From NCBI RefSeq assembly GCF_001665575.1, contig NZ_LZSU01000014.1, forward strand, positions 1-64,000: DNA of 64,000 nucleotides, given 5' to 3'. Under the pieces are notes generated by a model. That model did no database searches. It was not told the origin of the DNA and was given only the letters and a program-made list of their open reading frames with translations. The stretch's first letter is position 1, and every line of letters starts with the position of its first letter. Of the stretch, positions 44,726 through 55,076 are shown one piece after another. The DNA is from Mycobacterium sp. 852013-51886_SCH5428379 (GTDB lineage: Bacteria; Actinomycetota; Actinomycetes; Mycobacteriales; Mycobacteriaceae). The position numbers and the translations under genes were made by a program.

Positions 44726-45424
44726 TCAGCCGACCCCCCGGATCCGCCAGAGGCCGGCGAAATACCCGACGCCGTACGGCGCGCCCCGGTAGAGCTCCTC
44801 GGCGACCGGGGCCGCGCCGTCGCAGAGTCCCGCCAGGATCTGGTAGGCCACGCGGCCGGTCACCGAGGCCGGCAGCCGGGTCAGCGCGGCGGCGTCCCCG
44901 GCGGCCAGGGCGTCGTCGAGGGCAGCCTGGACGGGGATCGAGTCGGGGTCGTAGCCGCCGGGCGCGGGCTGGGTCAGGGTGTGGCAGCCGTCGGCGACGA
45001 TCAGCACGCCGACGGGGTCGGCTGCCTCGTCGATCAGGCCGCGAAGTTCCCGGCCCCGCGCCACCGCGGCATCGGCGTCGTGGTCGGCGGTGAACGTGCG
45101 CACCTCGACGGCGGCATGGGGCGCCCAGCGTCCGCGCACCCAGCCGGCGATCAGGGCGCACAGCGGCAGCTCGCCGACGTCCGCGCCGGTCCCGGCGTCC
45201 AGTGCCACCCGGACGTCGGCGCCGTAACCGGCGAAGGTGCCCACCCGCGGCGGTGCGAGCACCGCATCCTGCGGTCCCACGCCGACCGCCACCCACCGGT
45301 CCGGCAGCGCCGCGGCGGCGGCCGCGACGGCGGCATGTAGGTCGGTCAGTTCTTTCGCGGCGCCACCGGCGAGTTCGGGCACCATGACGGGCGCGGACGG
45401 CACCAGGGCGATCGCGGACAGCAC
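44726..45424 (-). CDS. Class III extradiol dioxygenase-like protein (Rv2728c-like)
   Basis: A 232-residue Ala-rich protein resembling the LigB superfamily of non-haem iron dioxygenases (AIALVPSAPVMVPELAGGAA at the N terminus, VGVLIVADGCHTLTQ and DPDSIPVQAALDDAL later). Obvious metal-binding His residues of LigB are few, so it may be a non-catalytic relative. GTG 45424 is chosen because TACGTT lies 6 bases upstream; GTG 45442 would lie before the promoter. It is first in a unit with miaA, dapF and hflX. Confidence 0.75.
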   Translation of the reverse strand: MLSAIALVPSAPVMVPELAGGAAKELTDLHAAVAAAAAALPDRWVAVGVGPQDAVLAPPRVGTFAGYGADVRVALDAGTGADVGELPLCALIAGWVRGRWAPHAAVEVRTFTADHDADAAVARGRELRGLIDEAADPVGVLIVADGCHTLTQPAPGGYDPDSIPVQAALDDALAAGDAAALTRLPASVTGRVAYQILAGLCDGAAPVAEELYRGAPYGVGYFAGLWRIRGVG

Positions 45425-45430
45425 GCCAAC

Positions 45431-45436
45431 AACGTA
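45431..45436 (-). promoter_or_regulatory. -10 hexamer of leaderless Rv2728c-like gene
   Basis: TACGTT on the minus strand, 6 bases before GTG 45424. Confidence 0.5.
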
Positions 45437-45460
45437 AGCCACGGGCGCGACGCGCCGCCG

Positions 45461-46327
45461 CTAGCGATCGGCGGTCGAACCCACGGCCTCGCCGCGGGCC
45501 AGGGCGGCGGTCGCGGCGACCATTGCGGCGGCCGCGACCACCAGGGTGATCCAGCCGGCCTCACCGGGCCGCATGGTCTCGCCGAGCACGACAACACCCA
45601 ACACCGACGCGACCACCGGTTCGGCGACGGTCATGGTCGGCAGGGATGCGGTCAGCGCGCCCGCCCGGAACGCCGCCTGCTGGTAGGCCGTACCCGCCAC
45701 CGTCACGAGGCCGAGGACGTACAGCTCCGGGGTGGTCAGCACCGCCCAGAGCCCGTCGTCGAGCCGTTCGACGACGCCTTTCGTCAGCACCGCGAACACA
45801 CCCCACAGTGATCCGGAGATCAGGGCGAGCAGCACCGCGCCGGTGGTGCCCGACCAGATCCGCGCGCCGATCGCGCACAGGAGCAGAGCGGGTCCCAGGA
45901 CCGCGCCCACCACGAGCCAGGTCTCGAGTCCACCGCGCGCCTGGCCCTCGGTGGGGTTGCCGACCGTGACGATCACCGCGACCGATCCGGCCAGCAGCAC
46001 CGCCCACAGCCACTCCCAGCGCGTCACTCTGCGATGGGTCAGCCGGGCGTTGATCGGCAGTGCGAACAGCAGCGAGGTGACCAGCAGGGCCTGGACCATG
46101 AGCACGGATCCGAGCCCCAGCGCGGCGGCCTGCAACCCGAATCCCGCGACCGCGCATATCCCGCCGAGCCACCATCGCGGATCGCGCATCAGCTGCCACA
46201 GCAGGGCCAGGTGGCCGGGCGGCTCGTCGGTGACCGCATGTGCCGACCGCTGCTGGATGACGTCGCCGATCGCGATGAAGAACGCCGCGCCCAAAGCGAG
46301 CAGGACGGCGATGTCCGCGCGGGCCAT
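45461..46327 (-). CDS. DMT-superfamily (EamA-like) transporter (Rv2729c-like)
   Basis: A 288-residue membrane protein with nine to ten short hydrophobic helices (VLLALGAAFFIAIGDVI, GGICAVAGFGLQAAALGLG, VLMVQALLVTSLLFALPI, LWAVLLAGSVAVIVTVG and so on) and the EamA-like end VAEPVVASVLGVVVLGE. A metabolite exporter or flippase; substrate unknown. The frame is open for hundreds of codons upstream, but that is antisense to the DUF349 gene. ATG 46327 (MARADIAVLL) has CGGAGA upstream. The 46328-46555 gap is the shared divergent promoter region; no clear element was resolved. Confidence 0.85.
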   Translation of the reverse strand: MARADIAVLLALGAAFFIAIGDVIQQRSAHAVTDEPPGHLALLWQLMRDPRWWLGGICAVAGFGLQAAALGLGSVLMVQALLVTSLLFALPINARLTHRRVTRWEWLWAVLLAGSVAVIVTVGNPTEGQARGGLETWLVVGAVLGPALLLCAIGARIWSGTTGAVLLALISGSLWGVFAVLTKGVVERLDDGLWAVLTTPELYVLGLVTVAGTAYQQAAFRAGALTASLPTMTVAEPVVASVLGVVVLGETMRPGEAGWITLVVAAAAMVAATAALARGEAVGSTADR

Positions 46328-46555
46328 GGCGTCTCCGTCGGGTCGGCAGCGAATGGTCGTCAGAGGTGACGAGGGACTGAGCGTGCCCAGTAACCCGGCC
46401 GTCGCGCAAACCGGAGGGGTCAAGTGTGCGCGCACCCCACCGTGACCTGTTTGAATAGCGGGCGAAGCGACATCGCTTCTGATCGGATACCAGGCAGAAG
46501 GGCGCCGCGTTGCGCGGCAGTTGCGCGAAAGCGCGCGGAAGGTGCGAGGACGGAT

Positions 46556-47947
46556 ATGACGACCAGTGAGCCAGGCGGCACGTCGGAGGTCGGCGAGGTG
46601 ACCGCGACGGACGGCGGTGCCGCGCCCGCGCCAAGTCCCCGCCCGACGCCGGGTCCCCGCCCGACGCCGCGACCCGGCCCGGCCAGGCCCGTTCCCCGTC
46701 CGGGCCGCCCCGCGGCGGTGGTGACCGCATCCCCGGCCAACGATCCGCGCCGCTTCGGCCGCGTGGAGGACGACGGCACGGTGTGGCTGGTGACCGCATC
46801 CGGCGAACGGGTGATCGGTTCGTGGCAGGCCGGTGAGCCGGAGGCCGCGTTCGACCACTTCGGGCGCCGCTTCGACGATCTGCAGACCGAGGTGGTGCTG
46901 CTGGAGACCCGGTTGGCGTCGCACACCGGCGACGCCCGCAAGATCAAGGCGGCGGCCGCCACGCTGGCCGAGAGCCTGCCCGAGGCGCACGTGCTCGGGG
47001 ACGTCGATGCGCTGGCCACGCGGCTGAAGGCGATCGTCGAACACGCCGACGAGGAGGCGCAGGCCGAACGCGCCCGCCGCGACGAGCACCGCGCCGCGCA
47101 GGTTGCGCGCAAGGAAGCCCTGGCCGCGGAGGCCGAGGAGCTGGCGGCCAACTCGACGCAGTGGAAGAGCGCCGGCGACCGGCTGCGCGAGATCCTCGAC
47201 GAGTGGCGCACGATCACCGGCCTGGACCGCAAGACCGACGATGCGCTGTGGAAGCGGTATTCGGCGGCGCGAGAGACATTCAACCGCAGGCGCGGCTCCC
47301 ACTTCGCCGAACTGGACCGCGGTCGCGCGGGTGCCCGGCAGGCCAAGGAGGCGCTCTGCGAACGCGCCGAGAAGCTGTCCGGCTCCACCGAGTGGGGGCC
47401 TACCAGCGGCGCGTTCCGTGACCTGCTCGCGGAATGGAAGGCGGCCGGACGCGCGTCCAAGGACGTCGACGATGCGCTGTGGCAGCGTTTCAAGGCCGCG
47501 CAGGACACGTTCTTCGCCGCCCGCAACGCCGCCACTGCCGAACGCGACGCGGAGTTCCGCGCCAACCTCGCCGCCAAAGAGGCGCTGCTGGCGCAGGCCG
47601 AGCAGCTCGACACGGCCAATCTGGATGCGGCGCGCGCCGCGCTGCGCACGATCGGCGACAAATGGGACGCCATCGGCAAGGTGCCCCGCGAACGCAGCGC
47701 CGACCTCGAGCGCCGGCTGCGGGTCGTCGAACAGCGGATTCGGGACGCGGCGACGACCAGCCGCGTCGACCCGGAGGCCCAGGCGCGTGCCGATCAGTTC
47801 CGCGTGCGGGCCGAGCAGTACGAGCGGCAGGCCGAGAAGGCCGAGGCGGCGGGTAAGACCAAGGACGCCGAGAAGGCCAGGGCGAACGCCGAGCAGTGGC
47901 GGCAGTGGGCCGACGCCGCGGTCGAGGCGCTGGGCAAGCGGCGTTAG
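46556..47947 (+). CDS. DUF349 repeat protein (Rv2731-like)
   Basis: A 463-residue, highly charged helical protein. Residues ~15-55 are a Pro-rich disordered segment ([20 protein letters not shown]). A small beta domain follows ([25 protein letters not shown]), then long coiled coils with several DUF349 repeats, each like [19 protein letters not shown] and [20 protein letters not shown] followed by [15 protein letters not shown]. Function unknown; the C terminus ([20 protein letters not shown]) is also coiled coil. GAGGA precedes ATG 46556. Divergent from the DMT transporter. Confidence 0.85.
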   Translation: MTTSEPGGTSEVGEVTATDGGAAPAPSPRPTPGPRPTPRPGPARPVPRPGRPAAVVTASPANDPRRFGRVEDDGTVWLVTASGERVIGSWQAGEPEAAFDHFGRRFDDLQTEVVLLETRLASHTGDARKIKAAAATLAESLPEAHVLGDVDALATRLKAIVEHADEEAQAERARRDEHRAAQVARKEALAAEAEELAANSTQWKSAGDRLREILDEWRTITGLDRKTDDALWKRYSAARETFNRRRGSHFAELDRGRAGARQAKEALCERAEKLSGSTEWGPTSGAFRDLLAEWKAAGRASKDVDDALWQRFKAAQDTFFAARNAATAERDAEFRANLAAKEALLAQAEQLDTANLDAARAALRTIGDKWDAIGKVPRERSADLERRLRVVEQRIRDAATTSRVDPEAQARADQFRVRAEQYERQAEKAEAAGKTKDAEKARANAEQWRQWADAAVEALGKRR

Positions 47948-48023
47948 GGGCTGACAGTCAACTGACGATGCACGTCGCGATCTGCGTCGAGCGGGTCGCC
48001 GCGAGCGGCAACTGACCGATCGG

Positions 48024-48617
48024 CTACTGGCCGGCCGGATCACCGCCGTCGGGATCGTCGAAGCGGTCGAGCAGGCCGCGACGTTCGTCGTCCGCGGCCC
48101 GCCGGCGACGTTCTTCCTCGGCGGCCAGATGCACGGCGGTTCTGGTCCACACCACCCGCGCCCAGTGGAACGTCAGCACCATGACCGCCAGCCAGCCCAG
48201 GACCAGGCCGATCCCGGGACCGGGATAGGGCTCGGGGGCAGTCTGGCGTGACCACACGGCGAGCATCCCGATGACGCTGGCAACCGCGGAGCCGGCCAAG
48301 GCAATCCAGGCCAACGCCCACCGCCTCGTCAGCAATGCCAGCATCGAGAACCCGACCGAGAACACGACCGTCAGGATCGTGAACACCCGGGAGGGCAGCG
48401 AAATCCCCTCGCGCCCCGCGGCTTCCGATGAAACGAGCACGTCGAAACCCTTGGCGGCGCCGGTGTGTGGCAACACGAACGACAGCAGCACCACGAAAAC
48501 CAGGATCGCGACCACGAGTGCCCGGGCGCCGGGGTCGAACTCGCGGGCCACGCGGCGTTCGGCGGCTTCGAGTTCCCTTCTGAAGTCGTCGAATTCGCCT
48601 GGATTGCGTTGGCTCAC
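48024..48617 (-). CDS. Hypothetical membrane protein (Rv2732c-like)
   Basis: A 197-residue protein with a charged N-terminal helix ([18 protein letters not shown]), four membrane helices ([74 protein letters not shown]) and a charged C-terminal tail. No known domain. GTG 48617 overlaps the miaB TGA (GTGA), so it is coupled to miaB, as in M. tuberculosis. Confidence 0.8.
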   Translation of the reverse strand: MSQRNPGEFDDFRRELEAAERRVAREFDPGARALVVAILVFVVLLSFVLPHTGAAKGFDVLVSSEAAGREGISLPSRVFTILTVVFSVGFSMLALLTRRWALAWIALAGSAVASVIGMLAVWSRQTAPEPYPGPGIGLVLGWLAVMVLTFHWARVVWTRTAVHLAAEEERRRRAADDERRGLLDRFDDPDGGDPAGQ

Positions 48618-50137
48618 CGTGCACACCCCGACACGGGCGCGGGCGGGGGCGCCCCGATACGGGGCATCCCCAGACCGGTCCCGGTGCGCGGACGCAGGCC
48701 CGCGGCGTGGGCGTCGCCGGCGCGGGTCCGGCGGTGCGACAGCAGCGCGGCGTCGGCGATCAGGTGGTGCGGCGCGGCGCCGGTGACGGTGGTGGTCACC
48801 ACGTCGCCGGGGCGGATGTCGGTGTCGGCACCCGGGGCGAAGTGCACGAGACGCCCGTCGCGGGCGCGTCCGGACATCCGGGCGGTCGCTGCGTCCTTGC
48901 GGCCCTCCCCCGTGGCGACGAGTAGTTCGACCGTACGGCCCACCTGCGCGAGGTTCTCGTCGAGCGAAATCTTCTCCTGGAGGTCGATGAGTCGCTGATA
49001 ACGTTCGCTGACAACGGCTTTCGGCAGTTGACCGGGCATGTCGGCGGCCGGGGTACCGGGCCGCTTCGAGTACTGGAAGGTGAAGGCACTGGCGAACCGG
49101 GAGGCGGCGACGACGTCGAGGGTGTCCTGGAAGTCCTCCTCCGTCTCACCGGGGAAGCCGACGATCAGGTCGGTGGTGATCGCGGCGTCCGGAATCGCCG
49201 CGCGCACCCGTTCGATGATCCCGAGGTACTTCTCGGCGCGGTAGGACCGGCGCATCGCACGCAGGATGCGGTCGGAGCCGGACTGCAGGGGCATGTGCAG
49301 CGCCGGACAGACATTCGGCGTCTGTGCCATCGCCTCGATGACGTCGTCGGTGAATTCCGCCGGATGCGGTGAGGTGAATCGCACCCGCTCCAGCCCGTCG
49401 ATCCGCCCGCAGGCGCGCAGCAGTTCGGCGAATGCGCCGCGATTTCGTGGCAACTGAGGGTCGGCGAACGACACCCCGTAGGCGTTGACGTTCTGGCCGA
49501 GCAGCGTGACCTCGAGCACACCCTGGTCCACCAGGGTCTGCACCTCGGCGAGTACGTCACCCGGCCGCCGGTCGACCTCTCTACCGCGCAGCGCAGGCAC
49601 GATGCAGAACGTGCAGGTGTTGTTGCAGCCCACCGACACCGACACCCAGCCGGCATAGGCCGATTCGCGGGCGGCGGGCAGGGTGGACGGGAACTCCTGC
49701 AGCGATTCGGCGATCTCGACCTGGGCGACGCGGTTGTGGCGCGCACGTTCGAGCAGCGTCGGCAGCGCGCCGATGTTGTGGGTGCCGAAGACGACGTCGA
49801 CCCACGGCGCGCGCTGCAGCACCGTCTCGCGGTCCTTCTGCGCCAGACAGCCGCCGACGGCGATCTGCAGACTCGGGTCCGATTGTTTTCGCGGCGCGAG
49901 GTGCGACAGGTTGCCGTAGAGCTTGTTGTCGGCGTTCTCCCGAACCGCGCAGGTGTTGAAGACCACCACATCCGCCTCGGCGCCCTCGGCCGCACGCCGG
50001 TAGCCGGCGGCCTCCAACAGGCCCGCCAGCCGTTCGGAGTCGTGCACGTTCATCTGGCAGCCGTAGGTGCGGACCTGGAAGGTGCGCTCGGTCCGCGGCG
50101 GGGCTGCCACCACGTCCTGTGTCACCGTCGAAGTCAC
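48614..50137 (-). CDS. miaB: tRNA-2-methylthio-N6-dimethylallyladenosine synthase
   Basis: A 507-residue radical-SAM methylthiotransferase that adds the ms2 group to i6A37 made by MiaA. The N-terminal UPF0004 domain supplies Cys in [16 protein letters not shown] and VGGCLAQ for one 4Fe-4S cluster. The radical-SAM triad is CNNTCTFC (~172-179). A TRAM domain follows at ~385-455 and a Pro/Ala tail ends the protein. GTG 50137 is leaderless, with TACCAT six bases upstream. Confidence 0.96.
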   Translation of the reverse strand: MTSTVTQDVVAAPPRTERTFQVRTYGCQMNVHDSERLAGLLEAAGYRRAAEGAEADVVVFNTCAVRENADNKLYGNLSHLAPRKQSDPSLQIAVGGCLAQKDRETVLQRAPWVDVVFGTHNIGALPTLLERARHNRVAQVEIAESLQEFPSTLPAARESAYAGWVSVSVGCNNTCTFCIVPALRGREVDRRPGDVLAEVQTLVDQGVLEVTLLGQNVNAYGVSFADPQLPRNRGAFAELLRACGRIDGLERVRFTSPHPAEFTDDVIEAMAQTPNVCPALHMPLQSGSDRILRAMRRSYRAEKYLGIIERVRAAIPDAAITTDLIVGFPGETEEDFQDTLDVVAASRFASAFTFQYSKRPGTPAADMPGQLPKAVVSERYQRLIDLQEKISLDENLAQVGRTVELLVATGEGRKDAATARMSGRARDGRLVHFAPGADTDIRPGDVVTTTVTGAAPHHLIADAALLSHRRTRAGDAHAAGLRPRTGTGLGMPRIGAPPPAPVSGCAR

Positions 50138-50143
50138 GGGCCC

Positions 50144-50149
50144 ATGGTA
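50144..50149 (-). promoter_or_regulatory. -10 hexamer of leaderless miaB
   Basis: TACCAT on the minus strand, 6 bases before GTG 50137. Confidence 0.55.
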
Positions 50150-50197
50150 CGGGGATGCCGGATTGACGAGTACCGGGCACAGGGGACCGACGCTGGG

Positions 50198-50203
50198 TAA
50201 GGT
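50198..50203 (+). promoter_or_regulatory. -10 hexamer of leaderless gluA
   Basis: TAAGGT, 8 bases before ATG 50212; would drive the gluABCD operon. Confidence 0.55.
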
Positions 50204-50211
50204 CAGCTGCC

Positions 50212-50967
50212 ATGATCGAACCGTCGCCGACAGCGCCGATGATTTCGATGCAGAAGGTCAACAAGCATTTCGGCAGCCTGCACGTGCTCAAGGACATCGA
50301 TCTGACGGTGCACCGCGGACAGGTCGTCGTGGTCCTGGGACCGTCTGGATCGGGTAAGTCGACGTTGTGCCGCACCATCAACCGGCTCGAGACGATCGAT
50401 TCGGGAACCATCGCCGTGGACGGTGTGGAGTTGCCCGCCGAAGGCCGCAAACTCGCCGAGTTACGCTCCGACGTCGGCATGGTGTTCCAGTCGTTCAACC
50501 TGTTCGCGCACAAGTCGATCCTCGACAACGTGACGTTGGCACCGATGAAGGTGCGCGGCCTGTCCAGGGACCAGGCGCGGGAGGCGGCGATGACGCTGCT
50601 CGAGCGGGTGGGTGTCGCCAACCAGGCCGACAAGTACCCGGCCCAGCTCTCGGGCGGTCAGCAGCAGCGCGTCGCGATCGCGCGGTCCCTGGCGATGAAC
50701 CCGAAGGTGATGCTGTTCGACGAGCCGACCAGCGCCCTGGACCCTGAGATGATCAACGAGGTCCTCGCGGTGATGGCGTCGCTGGCCGGTGACGGGATGA
50801 CCATGCTCGTCGTCACCCATGAGATGGGCTTCGCCCGCCGGGCCTCGGACCGCGTGGTCTTCATGTCGGACGGGGCGATCGTCGAGGACTCCGAACCCGC
50901 CCAGTTCTTCGACAGTCCTCGGACCGACCGCGCCAAGGAATTCCTCGGCAAAATCCTGCACCACTGA
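50212..50967 (+). CDS. gluA: Glutamate/glutamine ABC transporter ATPase
   Basis: A 251-residue ABC ATPase of the polar amino-acid uptake family. Walker [10 protein letters not shown] (~43-51), Q-loop VFQSFNLF, signature LSGGQQQR, Walker [13 protein letters not shown] and H-loop VTHEM are intact. First gene of gluABCD, named by match to the corynebacterial glutamate system, which also lies beside miaB/recX. An alternative start is ATG 50239, but the -10 hexamer supports ATG 50212. Confidence 0.93.
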   Translation: MIEPSPTAPMISMQKVNKHFGSLHVLKDIDLTVHRGQVVVVLGPSGSGKSTLCRTINRLETIDSGTIAVDGVELPAEGRKLAELRSDVGMVFQSFNLFAHKSILDNVTLAPMKVRGLSRDQAREAAMTLLERVGVANQADKYPAQLSGGQQQRVAIARSLAMNPKVMLFDEPTSALDPEMINEVLAVMASLAGDGMTMLVVTHEMGFARRASDRVVFMSDGAIVEDSEPAQFFDSPRTDRAKEFLGKILHH

Positions 50968-50982
50968 AGCGAAAGGAACGCT

Positions 50983-51816
50983 GTGCCCTTCTTCTCGATG
51001 CCATCCCGTCCGAGACGAGTCGTCGGTGCCCTCGCACTGGCCGCCGCCCTCCCGTTCAGCATCGTCGCCTGCGGTGGCGGTGGAGGCGGTGACGAGAACA
51101 CGATCGTCATCGGCACCAAGTTCGACCAGCCCGGCCTGGGCCTGAAGAACCCCGACGGCACGATGAGCGGTTTCGACGTCGACGTCGCCACCTATGTCGC
51201 CGGGGAGCTCGGCTACACCCCGGAGCAGATCGAGTGGAAGGAATCGCCGTCCGGGCAGCGCGAGACGCTGATCCAGAACGGTCAGGTCGACTACATCGTC
51301 GCCACCTACTCGATCACCGATTCCCGCAAGGAGAAGGTCGACTTCGCGGGTCCGTATCTGATCACCGGGCAGAGCCTGCTGGTGCGTGAGGACAACACCG
51401 ACATCACCGGCGCCGCGTCGCTGCAGAACAACAAGCGGCTGTGCTCGGTGTCGGGTTCCACGCCGGCGCAGAAGATCAAGGACGAGTATCCCGGCGTGCA
51501 GCTGCAGCAGTACGACACCTACTCGGCGTGCATCGAGGCGCTCAAGAACGGCGCCATCGATGCGGTCACCACCGACGAGGTGATCCTGGCCGGCTACGCC
51601 GCGCAGACCCCCGGTGCGTTCAAGGTCGTCGGCGGCACCTTCTCCGAGGAGCGCTACGGCATCGGCCTGAAGAAGGACGACGCCGAGCTGCGCACCAAGA
51701 TCAACGACGCCATCGAGAAGATGGAGTCCAGCGGTGCGTGGAAGGAAGCGTTCGACAAGAATCTGGGCCCGGCGGGCATCACCGCGCCGACACCGCCTGC
51801 CGTCGACCGCTACTGA
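50983..51816 (+). CDS. gluB: Glutamate-binding lipoprotein
   Basis: A 277-residue family 3 solute-binding protein. Signal peptide with lipobox IVAC (acylated C30) then a Gly-rich linker. The binding fold is typical: NPDGTMSGFDVDVATYVAGELGY, SGQRETLIQNGQVDYIVATYSIT, and DFAGPYLITGQSLLVRED. Anchored outside the membrane, it delivers glutamate or glutamine to GluC-GluD. GAAAGGA precedes GTG 50983, 15 bases after gluA. Confidence 0.92.
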   Translation: MPFFSMPSRPRRVVGALALAAALPFSIVACGGGGGGDENTIVIGTKFDQPGLGLKNPDGTMSGFDVDVATYVAGELGYTPEQIEWKESPSGQRETLIQNGQVDYIVATYSITDSRKEKVDFAGPYLITGQSLLVREDNTDITGAASLQNNKRLCSVSGSTPAQKIKDEYPGVQLQQYDTYSACIEALKNGAIDAVTTDEVILAGYAAQTPGAFKVVGGTFSEERYGIGLKKDDAELRTKINDAIEKMESSGAWKEAFDKNLGPAGITAPTPPAVDRY

Positions 51817-51838
51817 CCTCTAGGACTGCGCCCCGGCC

Positions 51839-52519
51839 GTGGAGATATTCACCGAGTACCGCCCGCAGATCTTCGAGGCGTTCTGGACCACCATCCAGTT
51901 GACGGTCTTCTCCGCGCTCGGGGCGCTCGTCCTGGGCACCGTGCTGGCCGCGATGCGGCTGTCGCCGGTGCCGGTGCTGAACTGGGTGGGCACCACCTAC
52001 GTCAACGTGGTCCGGAACACCCCGCTCACCCTGATCATCCTGTTCTGCTCGTTCGGGCTGTCCCAGACGTTGGGGATCACACTGGTCGACCCGCAGTCCA
52101 CGACGTCGATCGAGGACAGCAATTTCCGACTCGCCGTGGTCGGGCTGACGGTGTACACCGCGTCATTCGTATGCGAGACGGTGCGCTCGGGGGTGAACAC
52201 CGTGCCGCTGGGGCAGGCCGAGGCGGCGCGGTCGCTCGGCCTGACGTTCAGCCAGAATCTGCGCCTGATCCTGCTGCCGCAGGCGTTTCGCGCGGTGGTG
52301 ATCCCGCTCGGTTCGGTGCTCATCGCGCTGACGAAGAACACCACGATCGCCTCGGCGATCGGCGTCGCGGAGGCAGCGTTGCTGATGAAGGAGATGATCG
52401 AGAACACCGCGGCCCTGATGGTGGTGGGTTCGATCTTCGCGGCGGGGTTCGTGTTCCTCACGCTGCCGTTGGGGCTGGTGTTCGGGTGGGTCGGTAAGCG
52501 TCTGGCGGTGGCGCGGTAA
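51839..52519 (+). CDS. gluC: Glutamate ABC transporter permease
   Basis: A 226-residue permease of the His/Glu/Gln/Arg/opine family with five membrane helices. The EAA loop that contacts the ATPase is AEAARSLGLTFSQNLRLILL. VVRNTPLTLIILF is the conserved segment near helix 2. GTG 51839 begins the family N terminus 22 bases after gluB; the stop overlaps gluD (TAATG). Confidence 0.92.
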   Translation: MEIFTEYRPQIFEAFWTTIQLTVFSALGALVLGTVLAAMRLSPVPVLNWVGTTYVNVVRNTPLTLIILFCSFGLSQTLGITLVDPQSTTSIEDSNFRLAVVGLTVYTASFVCETVRSGVNTVPLGQAEAARSLGLTFSQNLRLILLPQAFRAVVIPLGSVLIALTKNTTIASAIGVAEAALLMKEMIENTAALMVVGSIFAAGFVFLTLPLGLVFGWVGKRLAVAR

Positions 52520-53397
52520 TGAGTGGGTCAGTTCTCTTCGACGCGCCCGGGCCCCGCGCCCGGACCCGCAACATGATCATCTCCGTCATCGCGTTGGTGC
52601 TGCTGGCGGCCGCGGTGTGGGTGGTCTACTCCCGCCTCGAGGCCAAGGGGCAGTTGACCGCCGCGAAGTGGGAACCGTTCCTGACGTCGAACCTGTGGAC
52701 GACGTACGTGCTGCCCGGTATCCAGGGCACGCTGACGGCCGCGGCCGTGTCGATCGTGCTGGCGTTGGTGTTGGGGTTCGTCCTCGGGGTGGGACGGATG
52801 TCGGTCATCACGCCGATCCGCTGGGTCTGCGCGGTGATCGTGGAGTTCTTCCGCGCCGTGCCCGTGCTGATCATGATGATCTTCGCGTACTTCCTGTACG
52901 CGTTCTACGACGTCTTCCCGTCCAAGCATCTGGCGCTGGCCGGCGTGATCACCGGCCTGACGCTCTACAACGGCGCGGTCATCGCCGAGATCGTGCGCGC
53001 CGGGGTGGCGGCGCTGCCGCGGGGACAATCCGAGGCCGCGTCGGCGTTGGGGCTGCGATGGGGCCAGACCATGCGGTCGATCCTGCTGCCGCAGGCGGTC
53101 ACGTCGATGCTGCCGGTGCTGATCTCCCAGGTCGTCGTGGTGCTCAAGGACACCGCGATCGGCTACCAGATCACGTTCGTCGAGATGGTTCGCCAGGGCA
53201 CCGTCGTCGGGTCCTCCTACGGCAACTACATTCCGGCCCTGATGGTGATCGCCGTGTTGATGATCACCGTCAACTTCGGCCTGTCGGCACTGGCCGTGCG
53301 CTTGGAACGCCGGATGCGGCGGTCGCGGCGCGGACCGGCGCCGTTGGAGACCGACGCCGTGGAACAGGAAGGCGCTCCGGGCGCGAAGGCTGTCTGA
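52519..53397 (+). CDS. gluD: Glutamate ABC transporter permease
   Basis: A 292-residue partner permease of gluC with a longer N terminus (~1-60, one extra helix) and a charged C-terminal tail (~265-292). The EAA loop is SEAASALGLRWGQTMRSILLPQA. ATG 52519 shares its A with the gluC TAA. It ends four bases before the convergent recX, the two stops lying in one small hairpin. Confidence 0.92.
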   Translation: MSGSVLFDAPGPRARTRNMIISVIALVLLAAAVWVVYSRLEAKGQLTAAKWEPFLTSNLWTTYVLPGIQGTLTAAAVSIVLALVLGFVLGVGRMSVITPIRWVCAVIVEFFRAVPVLIMMIFAYFLYAFYDVFPSKHLALAGVITGLTLYNGAVIAEIVRAGVAALPRGQSEAASALGLRWGQTMRSILLPQAVTSMLPVLISQVVVVLKDTAIGYQITFVEMVRQGTVVGSSYGNYIPALMVIAVLMITVNFGLSALAVRLERRMRRSRRGPAPLETDAVEQEGAPGAKAV

Positions 53398-53407
53398 CGC
53401 CTCAGAC
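53392..53407. terminator. Mini hairpin holding both gluD and recX stop codons
   Basis: GTCTGA (53392-53397) pairs perfectly with TCAGAC (53402-53407) around CGCC. The gluD TGA is in the left arm and the recX TGA (complement) in the right arm. It may be a bidirectional terminator, though the stem is short. Confidence 0.45.
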
Positions 53408-53947
53408 CCGCCGCCGCTCCCGTTCGCCGGCCAGCTCCACGGTGACCACGTCGGCGGCCATCGTCTGTCCGTAGCCGCGGCGCGCGAGCATGCCCACCAG
53501 ACGGCGCATCACCTTGGCCTGCTGTGCCGGATCGTCGTCGAGGGTCTCGCGGCGCAGCCGGGCACGCACCAGCTGTTCGGCCCGGCGGCGTTCCGCACCG
53601 GCGTCGATGTCAGCCAGCGCCTCGGTGATCAGCTCGGCGTCGACGCCCTTGCGGCGTAGCTCGGCGGCCAACGCGCGCTTGCCTTTTCCGGCATGGGTGT
53701 GCCGGGAGCGCACCCACTGCTCGGCGAAGTCCCCGTCGTCGATCAGCCCGACGTCGGTGAGCCGGTCGAGGACCCGCTCGGTGACCTCGTCGGGATAGCC
53801 ACGCTGGGTGAGTTTTCCGGCCAGCTCCGATCGGGTGCGGGCCCGCGCGGTGAGCAGGCGCAGACAGTACGCCCGCGCCTGCTCCTCGCGACCGGGTTCA
53901 GCCGGTTCGGAAAGCTCAGAAGTCAACGGGGGCGGGCAGGACTTCAT
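53402..53947 (-). CDS. recX: RecA regulatory protein RecX
   Basis: A 181-residue helical protein with three tandem triple-helix repeats ([63 protein letters not shown]). RecX binds RecA filaments and inhibits recombinase activity and LexA cleavage. ATG 53947 overlaps the recA 3' end by 32 bases, as in M. tuberculosis, which couples their expression. Confidence 0.95.
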   Translation of the reverse strand: MKSCPPPLTSELSEPAEPGREEQARAYCLRLLTARARTRSELAGKLTQRGYPDEVTERVLDRLTDVGLIDDGDFAEQWVRSRHTHAGKGKRALAAELRRKGVDAELITEALADIDAGAERRRAEQLVRARLRRETLDDDPAQQAKVMRRLVGMLARRGYGQTMAADVVTVELAGERERRRV

Positions 53948-54956
53948 CGTCGGTCACCACGGCGCCGATGTTGAGCTTCTCCTTGATTTTCTTCTCGATC
54001 TCGTTGGCCACATCGCCGTTCTCCAGCAAGAACTTCCGGGCGTTCTCCTTACCCTGACCCAGCTGCTCGCCCTCATAGGTGAACCAGGATCCGGATTTGC
54101 GGATGAAGCCGTGCTCCACGCCCATGTCGATCAGCGAGCCCTCCTTGCTGATGCCCTTGCCGTAGAGGATGTCGAACTCGGCCTGCTTGAACGGCGGCGA
54201 GACCTTGTTCTTGACGATCTTGACGCGCGTGCGGTTGCCCACCGCATCGGTGCCGTCCTTGAGCGTCTCGATACGGCGGACGTCCATGCGGACCGAGGCG
54301 TAGAACTTCAGCGCCTTACCGCCCGTGGTGGTCTCCGGGCTGCCGAACATGACGCCGATCTTTTCGCGGAGCTGGTTGATGAAGATCGCGGTGGTGCCCG
54401 AGTTGCTGAGCGCACCGGTGATCTTGCGCAGCGCCTGGCTCATCAGCCGGGCCTGCAGACCGACGTGGCTGTCGCCCATCTCCCCCTCGATCTCGGCGCG
54501 CGGCACCAGGGCCGCCACCGAGTCGATGACCAGGATGTCCAGCGCACCGGAGCGGATCAGCATGTCGGCGATCTCGAGCGCCTGCTCACCGGTGTCGGGC
54601 TGGGACACCAGCAGCGAGTCGGTGTCCACACCGAGCTTCTGCGCGTAATCCGGATCGAGCGCGTGCTCGGCGTCGATGAACGCCGCGATACCGCCGGCGG
54701 CCTGGGCGTTGGCCACCGCGTGTAGCGCCACGGTGGTCTTACCCGAGGACTCCGGGCCGTAGATCTCGATGACGCGGCCGCGGGGCAGGCCGCCGATCCC
54801 CAGCGCGACGTCGAGTGCGATCGACCCGGTGGGGATGACCGAGATCGGCGCGCGGACCTCGTCGCCGAGTCGCATCACCGACCCCTTGCCGTGACTCTTC
54901 TCGATCTGCGCGAGAGCGAGTTCGAGAGCCTTTTCGCGATCAGGTGCCTGCGGCAT
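53916..54956 (-). CDS. recA: Recombinase RecA (intein-free)
   Basis: A 346-residue strand-exchange ATPase and LexA co-protease. Walker A GPESSGKT (67-74), Walker [15 protein letters not shown], loop L1 [14 protein letters not shown], loop L2 [18 protein letters not shown]. The coding sequence is continuous, without the intein found in M. tuberculosis RecA. AAAGAGG precedes ATG 54956. Upstream are two DNA-damage promoters: a PafBC site and a LexA-boxed promoter. recX follows with overlap. Confidence 0.98.
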   Translation of the reverse strand: MPQAPDREKALELALAQIEKSHGKGSVMRLGDEVRAPISVIPTGSIALDVALGIGGLPRGRVIEIYGPESSGKTTVALHAVANAQAAGGIAAFIDAEHALDPDYAQKLGVDTDSLLVSQPDTGEQALEIADMLIRSGALDILVIDSVAALVPRAEIEGEMGDSHVGLQARLMSQALRKITGALSNSGTTAIFINQLREKIGVMFGSPETTTGGKALKFYASVRMDVRRIETLKDGTDAVGNRTRVKIVKNKVSPPFKQAEFDILYGKGISKEGSLIDMGVEHGFIRKSGSWFTYEGEQLGQGKENARKFLLENGDVANEIEKKIKEKLNIGAVVTDDEVLPAPVDF

Positions 54957-55014
54957 GATTTGTGCCTCTTTCGGTAGTCGTGTCCGGTTGATCGGTGTCG
55001 ATCAGTTGGCCGTG

Positions 55015-55037
55015 ACGCTAGGCGAGGCCACCGACAA
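55015..55037 (-). promoter_or_regulatory. PafBC (RecA-NDp) promoter P1 of recA
   Basis: Minus strand TTGTCGGTG (55037-55029), 8-base spacer, TAGCGT -10 (55020-55015). Exact match to the LexA-independent mycobacterial recA promoter and to the chiZ copy in this window; the 9-mer and the -10 are identical. Confidence 0.9.
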
Positions 55038-55076
55038 GTCGGGCTGACCGGCATCTGAGCCGTCGAACACCCACCA

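Noticed and set aside
46328..48043. Long upstream extension of the DMT transporter frame (to 860 codons)
   Set aside because: It runs antisense through the DUF349 gene; the transporter starts at ATG 46327.
53916..54956. Intein in recA
   Set aside because: The 346-residue frame is continuous through the Walker A region and both loops; no splicing motifs.
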